Source: Sphingobacteruim zhuxiongii
Lineage (GTDB): Bacteria; Bacteroidota; Bacteroidia; Sphingobacteriales; Sphingobacteriaceae
Length of the DNA stretch: 64,000 bases
Reading direction: 5' to 3'
Assembly (NCBI RefSeq): GCF_009557615.1
Contig: NZ_CP045652.1
Span: 3,596,001 to 3,660,000 of the forward strand
In this document: one piece after another, positions 26,956 through 36,344 of the stretch
Position numbering within the stretch: the first letter of the stretch is position 1
How the letters are laid out: the number at the start of each line of letters is the position of its first letter
Notes under the pieces: model-generated
Told to the model about the DNA's origin: nothing
The model's database searches: none
Seen by the model: only the letters and a program-made list of their open reading frames with translations
Program-made: the position numbers and the translations under genes

Positions 26956-28584
26956 TTAAGCAGTAAGTCTATATTTTGTGGTTTTAACGCTCCTGACTCC
27001 AATTTTTATCGTATATAGTGTTTTATCGCTATAACCATTTCGAAACAAGACATCGTTTGCCCACTTTTTTGCCCATTTTCTGAGGTTATGAGCAATGGCC
27101 ATCAAACCGAACTCTACAGCGACTTTCTCCAGTCCTTTCATCGTGAACCGGGTAAACTTGTTGTTGCTTTTCATCTGACCGAAAACAGCTTCCACTTCTA
27201 TGGGTCGCTTGCTTCGATGGTACATTCCCTCTTCTGATAGCAGTCTTTTTCGGGCTTTAGCCTTGAGCTGATCAAGCCTGTGGTTCACTTCAATAATACG
27301 ATTGCCTTTTGCTTTATGGCACCCACTGCGCATTGGGCAGCCTTCGCATCGCTGAGCCTGATAACAGCTTACCCGGGCAGTATATCCATTGGTACTAACT
27401 CTGGTTGCATGACCGATATAGCTGAGCTTCTGTCCGGCCGGACATACATAATAGTCATCTTGCTGGTTGTAATACAGATTCTGTACCGAGAAAGGATCCT
27501 GTTTATGCTTGCGCTTCTGTTCCACATGAAAGTAATTGTACTTGACAAAGGCAGTTATGCCCTGTTTTTCCATCAATTCATAGTTCTGTTCACTACCATA
27601 ACCGGCGTCTGCTACAAGCTGTTCGCTTTGTTTTCCGTAATGGGACTCAAAGCCTTCCAAATGTTCCGGCAGGGTTGTGGTGTCGGCAGTTGTTTGATGG
27701 ATGCTGTAATGGGTGATGAACTGATCTTCGGTGCTGATTTGGGTATTATAGGCTGGCTTAAGCTGGCCATTCTTCATGTGGTCCTCTTTCATCCGCATAA
27801 ACACAGCATCGGTATCGGTCTTGCTATAACTATTGCGATCTCCCAGTACTTCCAGTTGCTCTTCATATTTCTCTAGTCGAGGCAAATAGTCCTCTTCAAG
27901 TTTCTTAAGCTGCTTATCAGTAGATTTATTGGCTCCTTTGAACTTGGCATTGATCGCTTCGATCTTTTCCTTCAACCGACTGCTATCAATGGCCTTGCTA
28001 ACTTCTTGATGCCCTAATGAAGATTGGTCTTGGGCGATCTGAGCCTCGATTTCCGAAAGAACCGAAGCAATGTTTGCTTCTAACTTTACCTTATTCTTCT
28101 CGACCGATTTCTTCCAAACGAACGTATAACGACCAGCGACCGACTCGATCTTGGTACCATCAACATATTGAACTTTCAGGCTAACATACTCCATATCATG
28201 CAGCATACGAACGATACTTGCAAACAGCTCTTGTATCTGTCCTTTAAGACGCTTTCCTCTGAAATAATTGATCGTACGATAATCAGGTGTGCTATTGCCC
28301 GAAAGCCACATGAAATGGATGTTCTCTTGTAAGGCGCGCTCAATTTTTCGGCAAGAATAGATATTGCTTAAATAGGCGTAGAACAGCACCTTAATGAGCA
28401 TTCTAGGGTGAAAACTAGTGGTGCCTCCGCCTTTATACTGACGGATAATATGATCTAGATCCAACTGATCAACAACCTGACTCACCAACCGAACCGGATG
28501 GTTCATTGGAATACGATCTAAAATATTCTCAGGAAATAGACTCGGACTATTGGATGGAAGCGCTTTGAATTGTATGTTTGCCAT
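26956..28584 (-). CDS. IS1182 family transposase
   Basis: The 542-residue DDE transposase appears intact. The N-terminal DUF772-like part reads NHPVRLVSQVVDQLDLDHII and FHPRMLIKVLFYAYLSNIYS. Catalytic acids lie in VQYVDGTKIES, VADAGYGSEQNY and IEVEAVFGQMKSN. A coiled-coil insertion (~170-250) and a cysteine cluster (CPAGQ, CEGCPMRSGC) are typical of this family. ATG at 28584 (ANIQFKALPSN) was preferred to a start 15 codons upstream that lies outside homologous sequence. A terminator hairpin lies between the right IS end and the start codon, shielding it from aceF read-through. Confidence 0.93.
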   Translation of the reverse strand: MANIQFKALPSNSPSLFPENILDRIPMNHPVRLVSQVVDQLDLDHIIRQYKGGGTTSFHPRMLIKVLFYAYLSNIYSCRKIERALQENIHFMWLSGNSTPDYRTINYFRGKRLKGQIQELFASIVRMLHDMEYVSLKVQYVDGTKIESVAGRYTFVWKKSVEKNKVKLEANIASVLSEIEAQIAQDQSSLGHQEVSKAIDSSRLKEKIEAINAKFKGANKSTDKQLKKLEEDYLPRLEKYEEQLEVLGDRNSYSKTDTDAVFMRMKEDHMKNGQLKPAYNTQISTEDQFITHYSIHQTTADTTTLPEHLEGFESHYGKQSEQLVADAGYGSEQNYELMEKQGITAFVKYNYFHVEQKRKHKQDPFSVQNLYYNQQDDYYVCPAGQKLSYIGHATRVSTNGYTARVSCYQAQRCEGCPMRSGCHKAKGNRIIEVNHRLDQLKAKARKRLLSEEGMYHRSKRPIEVEAVFGQMKSNNKFTRFTMKGLEKVAVEFGLMAIAHNLRKWAKKWANDVLFRNGYSDKTLYTIKIGVRSVKTTKYRLTA

Positions 28585-28627
28585 ATTGTTTTTTTGGGTG
28601 CACCTTAAGATACAAAATCTTAAGGAC

Positions 28628-28668
28628 AAAAAAACAGAAAAACCCCGCCATTTTTTAATGACGGGGTT
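28628..28668 (-). terminator. Terminator at the right end of the first IS, facing aceF
   Basis: AACCCCG.CAT (28641-28651) pairs with ATG.CGGGGTT (28658-28668) around one mismatch, followed on the minus strand by TTTCTGTTTTTTT. It is inside the IS, upstream of the transposase, and would end transcripts arriving from pdhA-aceF. Confidence 0.8.
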
Positions 28669-28717
28669 CTTTCTTTAAGAGACCTTTTTAGACAGCCCCT
28701 TTTTGATTATATCTTAA

Positions 28718-30361
28718 TTACGCCAACAAACGAATTGGTGCTTCTAATAATCCTTTTAATGTTTGTAAGAATTGTGCTCCGGTAGCACCATCTACTACAC
28801 GGTGATCACAACCTAGCGACAATTTCATTACATTTCCAGGGACAACAGCTCCGTTTTTCACAACAGGAACTTGTTGAATTGCACCTACAGAAAGAATAGC
28901 GCCGTCAGGAGAGTTGATAATAGATGTAAACTCATCGATACCAAACATTCCTAGGTTAGACACAGTGAATGTCGATCCTTCCCAATCAGAAGGTTGTAAT
29001 TTTTTAGATTTAGCTTTTTGAGCGAAGTCTTTTACTTCCGCAGAGATGTGTGATAAAGATTTACCATCAGCAAAACGAACAACTGGAACTAATAAACCGT
29101 CTTCAACAGCGATAGCAACACCAATATTTGTATGCTCATTGTATCTAATTTTATCACCTAACCATGAAGAGTTCACCGCAGGATGTTGTTTCAATGCAAC
29201 AGCAACAGCTTTAATGACGATATCATTGAATGATACTTTCACTGGCGCAACTTCATTGATTTGAGCACGAGCAGCGATGGCATTATCCATATCAATGCTA
29301 ATATTCAAATAGAAGTGAGGCGCTGTAAACAATGACTCCGATAAACGACGAGCAATTGTTTTACGCATTTGGTTCACAGGTTTCTCTGTGAAACGCTCTT
29401 CACCAATATATTGAGGTAAACTTACAGTCTTCACTTCCGACTCTGCCGCTTTCGCAGGCGCAGACGCTGGTGCAGCAGCAGCTGCCGAAGGCGTAAAGTT
29501 CTCTACATCTTTCTTAACAATACGACCACCTTCTGCTGATCCTTTTACTTGTGAAAGGTCAATACCCTTATCCTTAGCAATTTTCTTCGCTAATGGGGAT
29601 GCTTTCACGCGAGAATCCGAAGAATTACTTGCCGAAACAGCTTCTGGAGTCGCAGCTACAGCAGGTGTATCCGCATTCTTTTCTTCAGTTTTAGCTGCAG
29701 ACTTAACTGGAGCTTTTTGGTTCAATAATGGCGTAACGTCAGTTCCTGCAGGACCAACGATTGCAATAATGTCATTAACCTTTGCCGCTTGTCCAGCTTC
29801 TAATCCAACATACAATAAAGTACCATCAGCATACGCTGTAACCTCCATTGTTGCTTTATCAGTCTCTACATCAGCAATAGCATCGTCAGACTTAATTGTA
29901 TCACCAACTTTGAAATTCCATTGAGCGATAACACCTTCAGTCATCGTATCACTCAATAAAGGCATCGTGATTACTGTTACGCCTAAATCTTCAGCCGATA
30001 CTTGCTCACCTGCAGGAGCAGCTTCCTCCGCTTGCGCAGCAGGAGTAGCTTCTTCTTTGGCAGGCTCCGCTGTTTTCGCAGCAGGAGCAGCACCGCCTTC
30101 TAATACGGCTTTATAATCCTCACCCTCTTCTCCTAAAACAGCGATTACTGCATCAATTGCTACAGCCTCACCCTCTTTAGGACCAATATACAACAAGGTT
30201 CCTTCTTGATAAGATTCGAAGTCCATTGTCGCTTTATCTGTTTCGATCTCTGCAACTAAGTCGCCAGAGTTCACTTTATCACCAACTTTTTTGTGCCATT
30301 TCGCGATAACACCTTCGGTCATGGTGTCGCTCATTTTTGGCATTCTTACTACTTCAGCCAT
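28718..30361 (-). CDS. aceF: Pyruvate dehydrogenase E2, dihydrolipoamide acetyltransferase
   Basis: The 547-residue E2 core forms the scaffold of the pyruvate dehydrogenase complex and transfers the acetyl group to CoA. Two lipoyl domains are visible, the first at ~3-80 with lipoylated Lys43 in ETDKATMD, the second at ~130-205 with another ETDKATME. Ala/Pro-rich linkers join them. A peripheral subunit-binding domain follows (KASPLAKKIAKDKGIDLSQV), then the catalytic domain ending GCDHRVVDGATGAQFL. It lies 37 bp after pdhA. The E1-beta gene is not here. Its own terminator is replaced by, or merged with, the adjoining IS. Lipoate is made by LipA, encoded at 59 kb. Confidence 0.95.
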   Translation of the reverse strand: MAEVVRMPKMSDTMTEGVIAKWHKKVGDKVNSGDLVAEIETDKATMDFESYQEGTLLYIGPKEGEAVAIDAVIAVLGEEGEDYKAVLEGGAAPAAKTAEPAKEEATPAAQAEEAAPAGEQVSAEDLGVTVITMPLLSDTMTEGVIAQWNFKVGDTIKSDDAIADVETDKATMEVTAYADGTLLYVGLEAGQAAKVNDIIAIVGPAGTDVTPLLNQKAPVKSAAKTEEKNADTPAVAATPEAVSASNSSDSRVKASPLAKKIAKDKGIDLSQVKGSAEGGRIVKKDVENFTPSAAAAAPASAPAKAAESEVKTVSLPQYIGEERFTEKPVNQMRKTIARRLSESLFTAPHFYLNISIDMDNAIAARAQINEVAPVKVSFNDIVIKAVAVALKQHPAVNSSWLGDKIRYNEHTNIGVAIAVEDGLLVPVVRFADGKSLSHISAEVKDFAQKAKSKKLQPSDWEGSTFTVSNLGMFGIDEFTSIINSPDGAILSVGAIQQVPVVKNGAVVPGNVMKLSLGCDHRVVDGATGAQFLQTLKGLLEAPIRLLA

Positions 30362-30398
30362 TGTTTAGGTATCTTCTATTTAGTTAAAGTAATTCTAA

Positions 30399-31394
30399 TT
30401 AATCCATTACAAAAGGATAGTCCTCTTGTACATATACGTCTTTGTAGATCTCATCCGCTGTTGGGTAAGGAGATTCTTCTGCAAACTTAACTGAATCATC
30501 AACAATTTTCTTGATCTCTGCATCTAAAGCAGCAAACCAAGCATCATCAGCATATTTATTTTCAACAATAGCGTGTTTAGTTGCCAACAATGGATCTCTT
30601 CCTTTATATTCTTCTAGTTCTTCTTTTGTACGGTATTTCGCAGGGTCAGACATCGAGTGACCTTTGTAACGGTAAGTACGAATCTCTAAGAACGTTGGAC
30701 CTTCACCCGCGCGAGCACGTTGAACAGCCTCATCCATTGCATTGTGAACTGCAACGACATCCATACCGTCAACTGGTGCACATGGCATATCGAATCCAAG
30801 ACCCATTTTGTAAATATCAGTCATGTTTGTTGTGCGTTGTACAGAAGTACCCATTGCATATCCGTTGTTTTCACAAACAAAAATAACAGGTAATTTCCAC
30901 AACATCGCCATATTCAATGTTTCGTTGAAAGCTCCTTGACGTACTGCACCGTCACCCATATAGCATATGTTCACGTTGTTTGTACCTAAGTATTTTTCAG
31001 CGAATGCGATACCAGCTCCTAATGGAATTTGGCCACCTACAATACCGTGTCCACCCATAAACTTATGCTCTTTCGAGAAAAAGTGCATGGATCCGCCTTT
31101 ACCTTTTGAACAACCAGTAGCTTTACCAAACAATTCCGCCATACAAGCGTCCGCAGAAACTCCCTTTGCTAATGCATGGGCGTGATCACGATAAGCTGTA
31201 ATTAACGAATCCGCTGGTTTAATAACTGACATCGTTCCAGCTACTACTGCTTCTTGCCCAATATATAAGTGACAAAATCCGCGTATTTTTTGCTGTCCAT
31301 ATAACTGGCCAGACTTCTCTTCAAACTTGCGCATGAGTAGCATTGATTTATACCACTCTAAATAGGTTTCTTTTGTTATAGGTGTTGAACTCAT
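30399..31394 (-). CDS. pdhA: Pyruvate dehydrogenase E1 component, alpha subunit
   Basis: The 331-residue protein is the thiamine-diphosphate-binding alpha chain of the heterotetrameric E1. The ThDP motif begins CYMGDGAVRQGAFNETLNMA and ends with NN in VCENNGYAMG. The phosphorylation-loop region TYRYKGHSMSDPAKYRTKEE is also conserved. It decarboxylates pyruvate and passes the acetyl group to the lipoyl arm of AceF, the next gene. The partner beta subunit must be encoded elsewhere. A TAGATTTG box lies about 40 bp upstream. Confidence 0.95.
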   Translation of the reverse strand: MSSTPITKETYLEWYKSMLLMRKFEEKSGQLYGQQKIRGFCHLYIGQEAVVAGTMSVIKPADSLITAYRDHAHALAKGVSADACMAELFGKATGCSKGKGGSMHFFSKEHKFMGGHGIVGGQIPLGAGIAFAEKYLGTNNVNICYMGDGAVRQGAFNETLNMAMLWKLPVIFVCENNGYAMGTSVQRTTNMTDIYKMGLGFDMPCAPVDGMDVVAVHNAMDEAVQRARAGEGPTFLEIRTYRYKGHSMSDPAKYRTKEELEEYKGRDPLLATKHAIVENKYADDAWFAALDAEIKKIVDDSVKFAEESPYPTADEIYKDVYVQEDYPFVMD

Positions 31395-31428
31395 TTGTAC
31401 GAATTGAATTTCTTTACTTAACTGACTA

Positions 31429-31436
31429 CAAATCTA
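31429..31436 (-). promoter_or_regulatory. Probable -7 box of pdhA-aceF
   Basis: TAGATTTG on the minus strand fits TAnnTTTG, about 35 bases before the pdhA ATG. No TTG sits 19-21 bases upstream, so support is partial. Confidence 0.4.
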
Positions 31437-31528
31437 ATCAATATTAACGAGATTTCGGATAATTTTTAGGTGACATTTAACGGATTTTGTCATATGAACA
31501 ACAAAATTATAGACCGTTATTAATAACA

Positions 31529-31550
31529 AACGACCTTATACAAGGTCGTT
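31529..31550 (-). terminator. Probable terminator after hisS
   Basis: AACGACCTT (31529-31537) and AAGGTCGTT (31542-31550) form a 9-bp stem, loop ATAC, 5 bases after the hisS stop. The minus strand then reads TGTTATTAA, a weak U-run. Confidence 0.65.
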
Positions 31551-31555
31551 CGGAT

Positions 31556-32935
31556 TTATGCTAATATATTCAATAGATTCTCGATAGAGACTTTCTGCTG
31601 ATCTCCGGAATCCATATTCTTCAAACTTAACTGCCCAGTTTCAACTTCTTCTTCCCCTACCAATAGAACAAATGGGATTTGTTTAGAATCCGCATAGCTC
31701 ATTTGCTTCTTCAGCTTGACAGACGAAGGATACAGTTCGGCAGCAATACCTGCCTCTCGTAGTTTGTATAAAATCGGCAAAGTAGAGCTCTCTAAGGCCT
31801 TATCAAAATTGATAATTAGAACTTTCGTACGATCTGCATTACTCGGCGGAAAGAGATTTAATTCTTCCAAAACGTCAAATATACGATCCGCTCCAAAGGA
31901 AACCCCAACTCCCGTTAAGTCCTTTAATCCGAACATGCCCGTCAAGTCGTCATAGCGACCTCCTCCCCCTATACTTCCCATTTGCACTTCGTTAGTCTTC
32001 ACTTCAAAAATACAACCGGTATAATAGTTCAATCCGCGCGCAAGCGTAATATCAACTTCTAATTCCTTAGCTAATACAGCAGTTTGTCCAAGTTTTTCCA
32101 AGTAGTCGAATACAGTTTCAATTTCTTCAATCCCTTTCAATCCTATCGCAGAATTTGATAGCACCGATTTCAACGAATTCAACTTCTCTTGATTTGAACC
32201 ACTTAGCTCGATTATAGGCTTCAACACGCCTAAATCAGCCTCTGTAAAACCACGCTCTAAAAGCTCTTTATTTACACCCTCTAAACCTATCTTATCTAGC
32301 TTATCAATTGCAACGGTCATATCGACAATCAATTCCGGCTTTCCAACGACCTCCGCGATACCGGATAGAATTTTACGATTATTTAATTTGATATTGAAGT
32401 CCTTTAAACCCAATTTGGTTAATGCTTCATGATAAATCAACACAAATTCCGCTTCATTCAACAACGATTCGGACCCAACGACATCGACATCACACTGATA
32501 GAACTCTCTGTATCTTCCGCGTTGAGGGCGATCTGCGCGCCATACGGGTTGAATTTGAAAACGCTTGAAAGGTAATGCGATGTCATTCTGATGCATAACC
32601 ACATATCTCGCAAAGGGAACTGTCAAATCATAACGTAGTGCTTTTTCAGAAATTGAAGATATTAAAGCCGTAGAATTCTTATCCTCTAGCAGCTTCTCTG
32701 GAGCCTTCGACAAGTAATCTCCAGAATTTAGAATCTTAAAAATTAACTTATCACCCTCGTCTCCATATTTCCCAGTTAAGGTGCTTAAATTTTCGAATGA
32801 AGGAGTCTGAATCTCGCTATACCCGTATTTCTTGAAAATAGTCTTTAACGTATTATAAATATGATTACGTTTCTCCATTTCAACAGGAGAAAAATCACGT
32901 GTTCCTTTAGCTAATGATGGTTTAATTGATGCCAT
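31556..32935 (-). CDS. hisS: Histidyl-tRNA synthetase
   Basis: The 459-residue class-II synthetase has motif 1/2 regions KGTRDFSPVEMEKRNHIYNT and FKRFQIQPVWRADRPQRGRY, then the His-specific ARGLNYYTGCIFEV and motif 3 in GVGVSFGADRIFDVLEEL. The C-terminal anticodon-binding domain begins near KVLIINFDKALE. The start at 32935 (MASIKPSLAKG) is chosen because the frame upstream adds 26 residues outside the family. It stands alone between rnc and pdhA. Confidence 0.95.
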   Translation of the reverse strand: MASIKPSLAKGTRDFSPVEMEKRNHIYNTLKTIFKKYGYSEIQTPSFENLSTLTGKYGDEGDKLIFKILNSGDYLSKAPEKLLEDKNSTALISSISEKALRYDLTVPFARYVVMHQNDIALPFKRFQIQPVWRADRPQRGRYREFYQCDVDVVGSESLLNEAEFVLIYHEALTKLGLKDFNIKLNNRKILSGIAEVVGKPELIVDMTVAIDKLDKIGLEGVNKELLERGFTEADLGVLKPIIELSGSNQEKLNSLKSVLSNSAIGLKGIEEIETVFDYLEKLGQTAVLAKELEVDITLARGLNYYTGCIFEVKTNEVQMGSIGGGGRYDDLTGMFGLKDLTGVGVSFGADRIFDVLEELNLFPPSNADRTKVLIINFDKALESSTLPILYKLREAGIAAELYPSSVKLKKQMSYADSKQIPFVLLVGEEEVETGQLSLKNMDSGDQQKVSIENLLNILA

Positions 32936-33127
32936 GCCGCAAAGGTAGTAATTTTTAGTATTTAGTAATGAGTAGTTAACATTTAGGACAAGAAAAGACT
33001 TTTTGAGGAGCAAAAAGAAACAATAATCAGGAATCGTAAATAAAAATGGTTATTGGTTGCTCAGTAGAAGAACTCAGTTTTCCGCCGTCTTAAGCCTAGC
33101 GACTTAACGAGGAAATACCATTATGCC

Positions 33128-33859
33128 TTATTCAAATATCTTTAAATATTCACAGGCTTTCTCGGCAGCCATTTTCTCGGCGCTTTTCTTATTGAAGTCG
33201 CGGCCAATTCCACAATCCTCACCATCGACAACCACTTTGACAGAAAACATCTTCGCAGACTCGCCTTCGGTATTATCAATTTGAATGAAGGCAACATCCT
33301 TTCCGCTATGTTGACACCACTCGATTAAACGGCTTTTAAAGTTTGTTTCCGTGATCTCTAAGGTATGAATATCAACATGTGGCTTTATGATCCTCGATAA
33401 CAAAAACTCACGGGTAAAATTATAGCCCTTATCCAAGTATACGGCCCCTATCAATGCTTCAAAAGCATCTCCTAATAAAGAACCTTGCTTGTTTGGATAG
33501 CTAATCATGCGGGCATCAAACTCGATAAGTTCATTGAAACCCAGTTTACGTGAAAGCTGATTCAAGTTAGCACGTGAAACAATCTTCGAGCGCATCTCTG
33601 TCAAGAAACCCTCGTCTTTGTAAGGATACAACTTAAATAACAATTCAGCAACAACGGAACCAAGTACCGCATCGCCTAAAAACTCCAAACGTTCATTGCT
33701 ATTTTTTACACCCTCTTTAATCGGTTTGGCAACCGATTTGTGCCGAAATGCCATTTGATACAACCTGACATTCCCCGGAACAAAACCTAAGATGTTCTTT
33801 AACTTCTTAAAGTAGGCTTTCTGAGGGGATAAATACAGTTTATAAACACTTAACGGCAT
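33128..33859 (-). CDS. rnc: Ribonuclease III
   Basis: The 243-residue enzyme cleaves double-stranded RNA in rRNA and mRNA processing. The signature NERLEFLGDAVLG (55-67) and a second acidic site around LLGDAFEALIGAVYLDKGYN give the catalytic centre. A double-stranded RNA-binding domain occupies ~171-243 (NFKSRLIEWCQHSGKDVAFI; KKSAEKMAAEKACEYL). It follows fabF by 79 bp in the conserved acpP-fabF-rnc order. Confidence 0.95.
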   Translation of the reverse strand: MPLSVYKLYLSPQKAYFKKLKNILGFVPGNVRLYQMAFRHKSVAKPIKEGVKNSNERLEFLGDAVLGSVVAELLFKLYPYKDEGFLTEMRSKIVSRANLNQLSRKLGFNELIEFDARMISYPNKQGSLLGDAFEALIGAVYLDKGYNFTREFLLSRIIKPHVDIHTLEITETNFKSRLIEWCQHSGKDVAFIQIDNTEGESAKMFSVKVVVDGEDCGIGRDFNKKSAEKMAAEKACEYLKIFE

Positions 33860-33938
33860 ACCAACATCTTTAAGAAGAAATAGGTAGTTTTGGAGAAAAC
33901 TACCTATTCAATTCCTTTTTCTTCCCTTTCAATCAACA

Positions 33939-35192
33939 CTATGCTTTGTATTTCTTTACAATCAAAGAAGCATTATGGCCACCAAATCCAAAGGTATTGC
34001 TCAATGCAGCATTGACAACACGTTTTTGAGCCTTGTTGAAAGTAAAGTTCAATCTATTATCAATTTGTGGATCATCGGTAAAATGATTAATTGTAGGAGG
34101 TACAATGTCATTCTGCACAGCAAGAATCGATGCGATTGACTCGACCGCTCCAGCAGCACCTAACAGGTGACCCGTCATTGATTTTGTAGAACTAATATTC
34201 AAATTATATGCATGTTCACCAAATTGCTCAATTATAGCTTTGGTTTCACTCACATCTCCAACAGGAGTTGAAGTTCCATGCACGTTGATGTAATCAATAT
34301 CTGTTGCTTCTAAATTTGCATCAGCTAAAGCTTTACTCATTGCTAGGCGAGCGCCTAATCCCTCGGGATGTGAAGCCGTGATATGATATGCATCAGCACT
34401 CATACCGCCACCTGCAATCTCCGCATAGATTTTTGCACCACGCGCTAAGGCATGTTCTAAACTTTCAAGGATGATAGCACCTGAACCCTCGCCGGATACG
34501 AATCCGTCACGATCCTTATCAAAAGGACGTGATGCCGTTTTCGGATCATCATTACGAGTGGACAAGGCATGCATTGCATTGAACCCTCCGATACCAGCTT
34601 CATTGATTGTCGCCTCCGACCCACCACTGATGATTACATCGGCTAGACCCATGCGGATATAGTTAAATGCATCAATCATCGCGTTGGTCGCTGACGCGCA
34701 CGCTGAAACCGCAGAAAAGTTAGGACCTCTCAAGCCATGACGCATTGAAATATGTCCCGGAGCTAAATCAATCAACATCTTCGGAATAAAGAACGGGTTG
34801 AAACGTGGTGTACCATCGCCTTTTGCAAATCCCGCAACTTCATCTAAAAACGTAGTCAAGCCCCCAATACCTGACCCCCAAATTACACCAATACGATTGG
34901 TGTCTAGTTTATCAAACTCTAATCCCGCATCTTTGACAGCTTCATCTGTCGATGCAATTGCATATTGAACGAAAGGGTCGATTTTACGAGCCTCTTTACG
35001 GTCCATATAATTATGTGGATCAAACCCTTTTACTTCACAAGCAAACTGGGTTTTGAATTTTGACGCATCAAAATGCGTAATAGGAGCGGCACCACTTACA
35101 CCATTAATTAACCCATCCCAGTATTCTGCGACGGTGTTACCTACGGGTGTAAGTGCACCCAATCCTGTTACAACTACTCTTTTAAGCTCCAT
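33939..35192 (-). CDS. fabF: Beta-ketoacyl-ACP synthase II
   Basis: The 417-residue condensing enzyme extends acyl-ACP by two carbons from malonyl-ACP. The catalytic triad is Cys165 in SACASATNAM, His305 in NVHGTSTPVGD and His342 in MTGHLLGAAG. The protein begins MELKRVVVTGLGALTPVGNT. It follows acpP by 26 bp and shares its promoter. Confidence 0.96.
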   Translation of the reverse strand: MELKRVVVTGLGALTPVGNTVAEYWDGLINGVSGAAPITHFDASKFKTQFACEVKGFDPHNYMDRKEARKIDPFVQYAIASTDEAVKDAGLEFDKLDTNRIGVIWGSGIGGLTTFLDEVAGFAKGDGTPRFNPFFIPKMLIDLAPGHISMRHGLRGPNFSAVSACASATNAMIDAFNYIRMGLADVIISGGSEATINEAGIGGFNAMHALSTRNDDPKTASRPFDKDRDGFVSGEGSGAIILESLEHALARGAKIYAEIAGGGMSADAYHITASHPEGLGARLAMSKALADANLEATDIDYINVHGTSTPVGDVSETKAIIEQFGEHAYNLNISSTKSMTGHLLGAAGAVESIASILAVQNDIVPPTINHFTDDPQIDNRLNFTFNKAQKRVVNAALSNTFGFGGHNASLIVKKYKA

Positions 35193-35218
35193 TAATATGT
35201 TTGGCCTAATAAAATTAG

Positions 35219-35455
35219 TTAGTTAACGTTTTTTTCTAAGTAAGCGATTGCTTGACCAACTGTGGCAATGTTCTCAGCTTGGTCATCTGGAATAGCAACG
35301 TTGAATTCTTTTTCGAATTCCATGATCAACTCAACTGTATCAAGTGAGTCTGCACCTAAATCATTCGTGAAAGAAGCTTCTGGTGTTACTTCGTTTTCAT
35401 CTACACCTAACTTTTCAACGATAATAGCTTTTACTCTTGATGCGATATCTGACAT
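35219..35455 (-). CDS. acpP: Acyl carrier protein
   Basis: The 78-residue acidic helical protein carries the phosphopantetheine site Ser37 in [17 protein letters not shown]. It carries acyl intermediates in fatty-acid synthesis. First gene of acpP-fabF(-rnc). A TAACTTTG box lies about 100 bases upstream. Confidence 0.97.
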   Translation of the reverse strand: MSDIASRVKAIIVEKLGVDENEVTPEASFTNDLGADSLDTVELIMEFEKEFNVAIPDDQAENIATVGQAIAYLEKNVN

Positions 35456-35550
35456 GATTTTCTAGTTTAATTGTTTAATAAATCTGTGCAAAGAAAAAAT
35501 AAATTTCCCCAAAAATCAAATCTTTTTGACTTTTGAAAACAAATAAAGAA

Positions 35551-35558
35551 CAAAGTTA
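35551..35558 (-). promoter_or_regulatory. Probable -7 box of acpP-fabF
   Basis: TAACTTTG on the minus strand matches TAnnTTTG exactly. The -33 position holds TTC rather than TTG. The implied leader is about 90 bases. Confidence 0.45.
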
Positions 35559-35692
35559 CCCCCAGAAAGGTTTTTGAACCTGCTAAAAACTAACTCTATT
35601 CAATAATAACAAAAGAAATATAGTTTTACAAACTTAATCCTTATTTAATGATATTTTTACGTTAAGCCCCCTGCATAATCTCGAGAAAAGCG

Positions 35693-35700
35693 TATTTTTG
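35693..35700 (+). promoter_or_regulatory. Probable -7 box of the IPExxxVDY gene
   Basis: TATTTTTG matches TAnnTTTG. Transcription would then begin near 35707, which excludes the TTG at 35698 as start codon and favours the TTG at 35725. The -33 element is CTG rather than TTG. Confidence 0.45.
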
Positions 35701-35724
35701 CTATCTGAACAGAAATATCGTAGC

Positions 35725-36225
35725 TTGAGTAAAATAACTTTTAAACTTGAAACTGACTTTGACCTCGAACTGGATTTTATCCTGATTGGCTTAAGCTCTG
35801 TCTTGAGAGATTACCGGCTTTGTCACTTTATCAATAAACATACAGGATTAAAACTCGTCCATGGGAAAGAGGATTACATCGACCATAATGGCAATAAAAA
35901 AGACAAACCTCAAAATGAGCTCGATTACCATATCATTTTCGAAACCAAAAAAAACAAGCCTAGCACACAACATCACTTCATTACTTATCGTTACAACAAT
36001 CAGACTTACGACTTTGAATTCTATTTACTTAGTAATAAATCGATTGAAGGCGGTACACTTATTCCTGAAATAGTTAGTTTTGACTACTTTCTACTGATTA
36101 AACATTACATTGACGAGGAAGATCTCGAGGCACTAATCGACAACTTAAAATCGATACCAGAAGTGCTATTAGTAAAAGAAATCGACCCAACTGTATTGAA
36201 ATCTAAAGAAAATCTGATATTTTAG
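35725..36225 (+). CDS. IPExxxVDY family protein
   Basis: The protein has about 166 residues and contains the motif that names this Bacteroidota family, here as IPEIVSFDYFLLIKHY (Val replaced by Phe in the VDY part). The N-terminal part has LIGLSSVLRDYRLCHFINKH. It is soluble with no signal peptide, and its function is unknown. There is no ATG near the 5' end. TTG at 35725 (SKITFKLETD) fits homologous starts and the promoter position; TTG at 35698 would add nine residues. The gene lies between acpP and pyk, an arrangement I know from related genomes. Confidence 0.8.
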   Translation: MSKITFKLETDFDLELDFILIGLSSVLRDYRLCHFINKHTGLKLVHGKEDYIDHNGNKKDKPQNELDYHIIFETKKNKPSTQHHFITYRYNNQTYDFEFYLLSNKSIEGGTLIPEIVSFDYFLLIKHYIDEEDLEALIDNLKSIPEVLLVKEIDPTVLKSKENLIF

Positions 36226-36344
36226 CGAACTATTTAGATAGTGTATTATATACACCCCATAAAAACCTAAATGGACTACCCTCTGGGGAGAAGCGTAGTT
36301 CAGCATATATTAAAATTGATTAAAACATTAAAAAAAACATTTAC

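Larger units (their letters stand above)
26883..28699 (-). mobile_element. IS1182-like insertion sequence, copy 1
   Basis: The element is about 1.8 kb with one transposase gene. Its ends are inverted repeats of 17 bp with three mismatches: GAAGGTGTCTAAAAAGG at 26883-26899 and the complement of GGGGCTGTCTAAAAAGG at 28683-28699; TGTCTAAAAAGG is perfect. No clear target duplication is seen. Outside the ends, ATCAAAAAAA on the left and TTTTTGAT on the right are complementary, as if the element lay in the middle of a palindrome. It separates aceF from the serine hydrolase gene and does not break a coding sequence. Confidence 0.85.

Noticed and set aside
27280..27876. Long open frame antisense to the first transposase
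   Set aside because: It lies wholly opposite an intact transposase with clear catalytic motifs and has no family features of its own.
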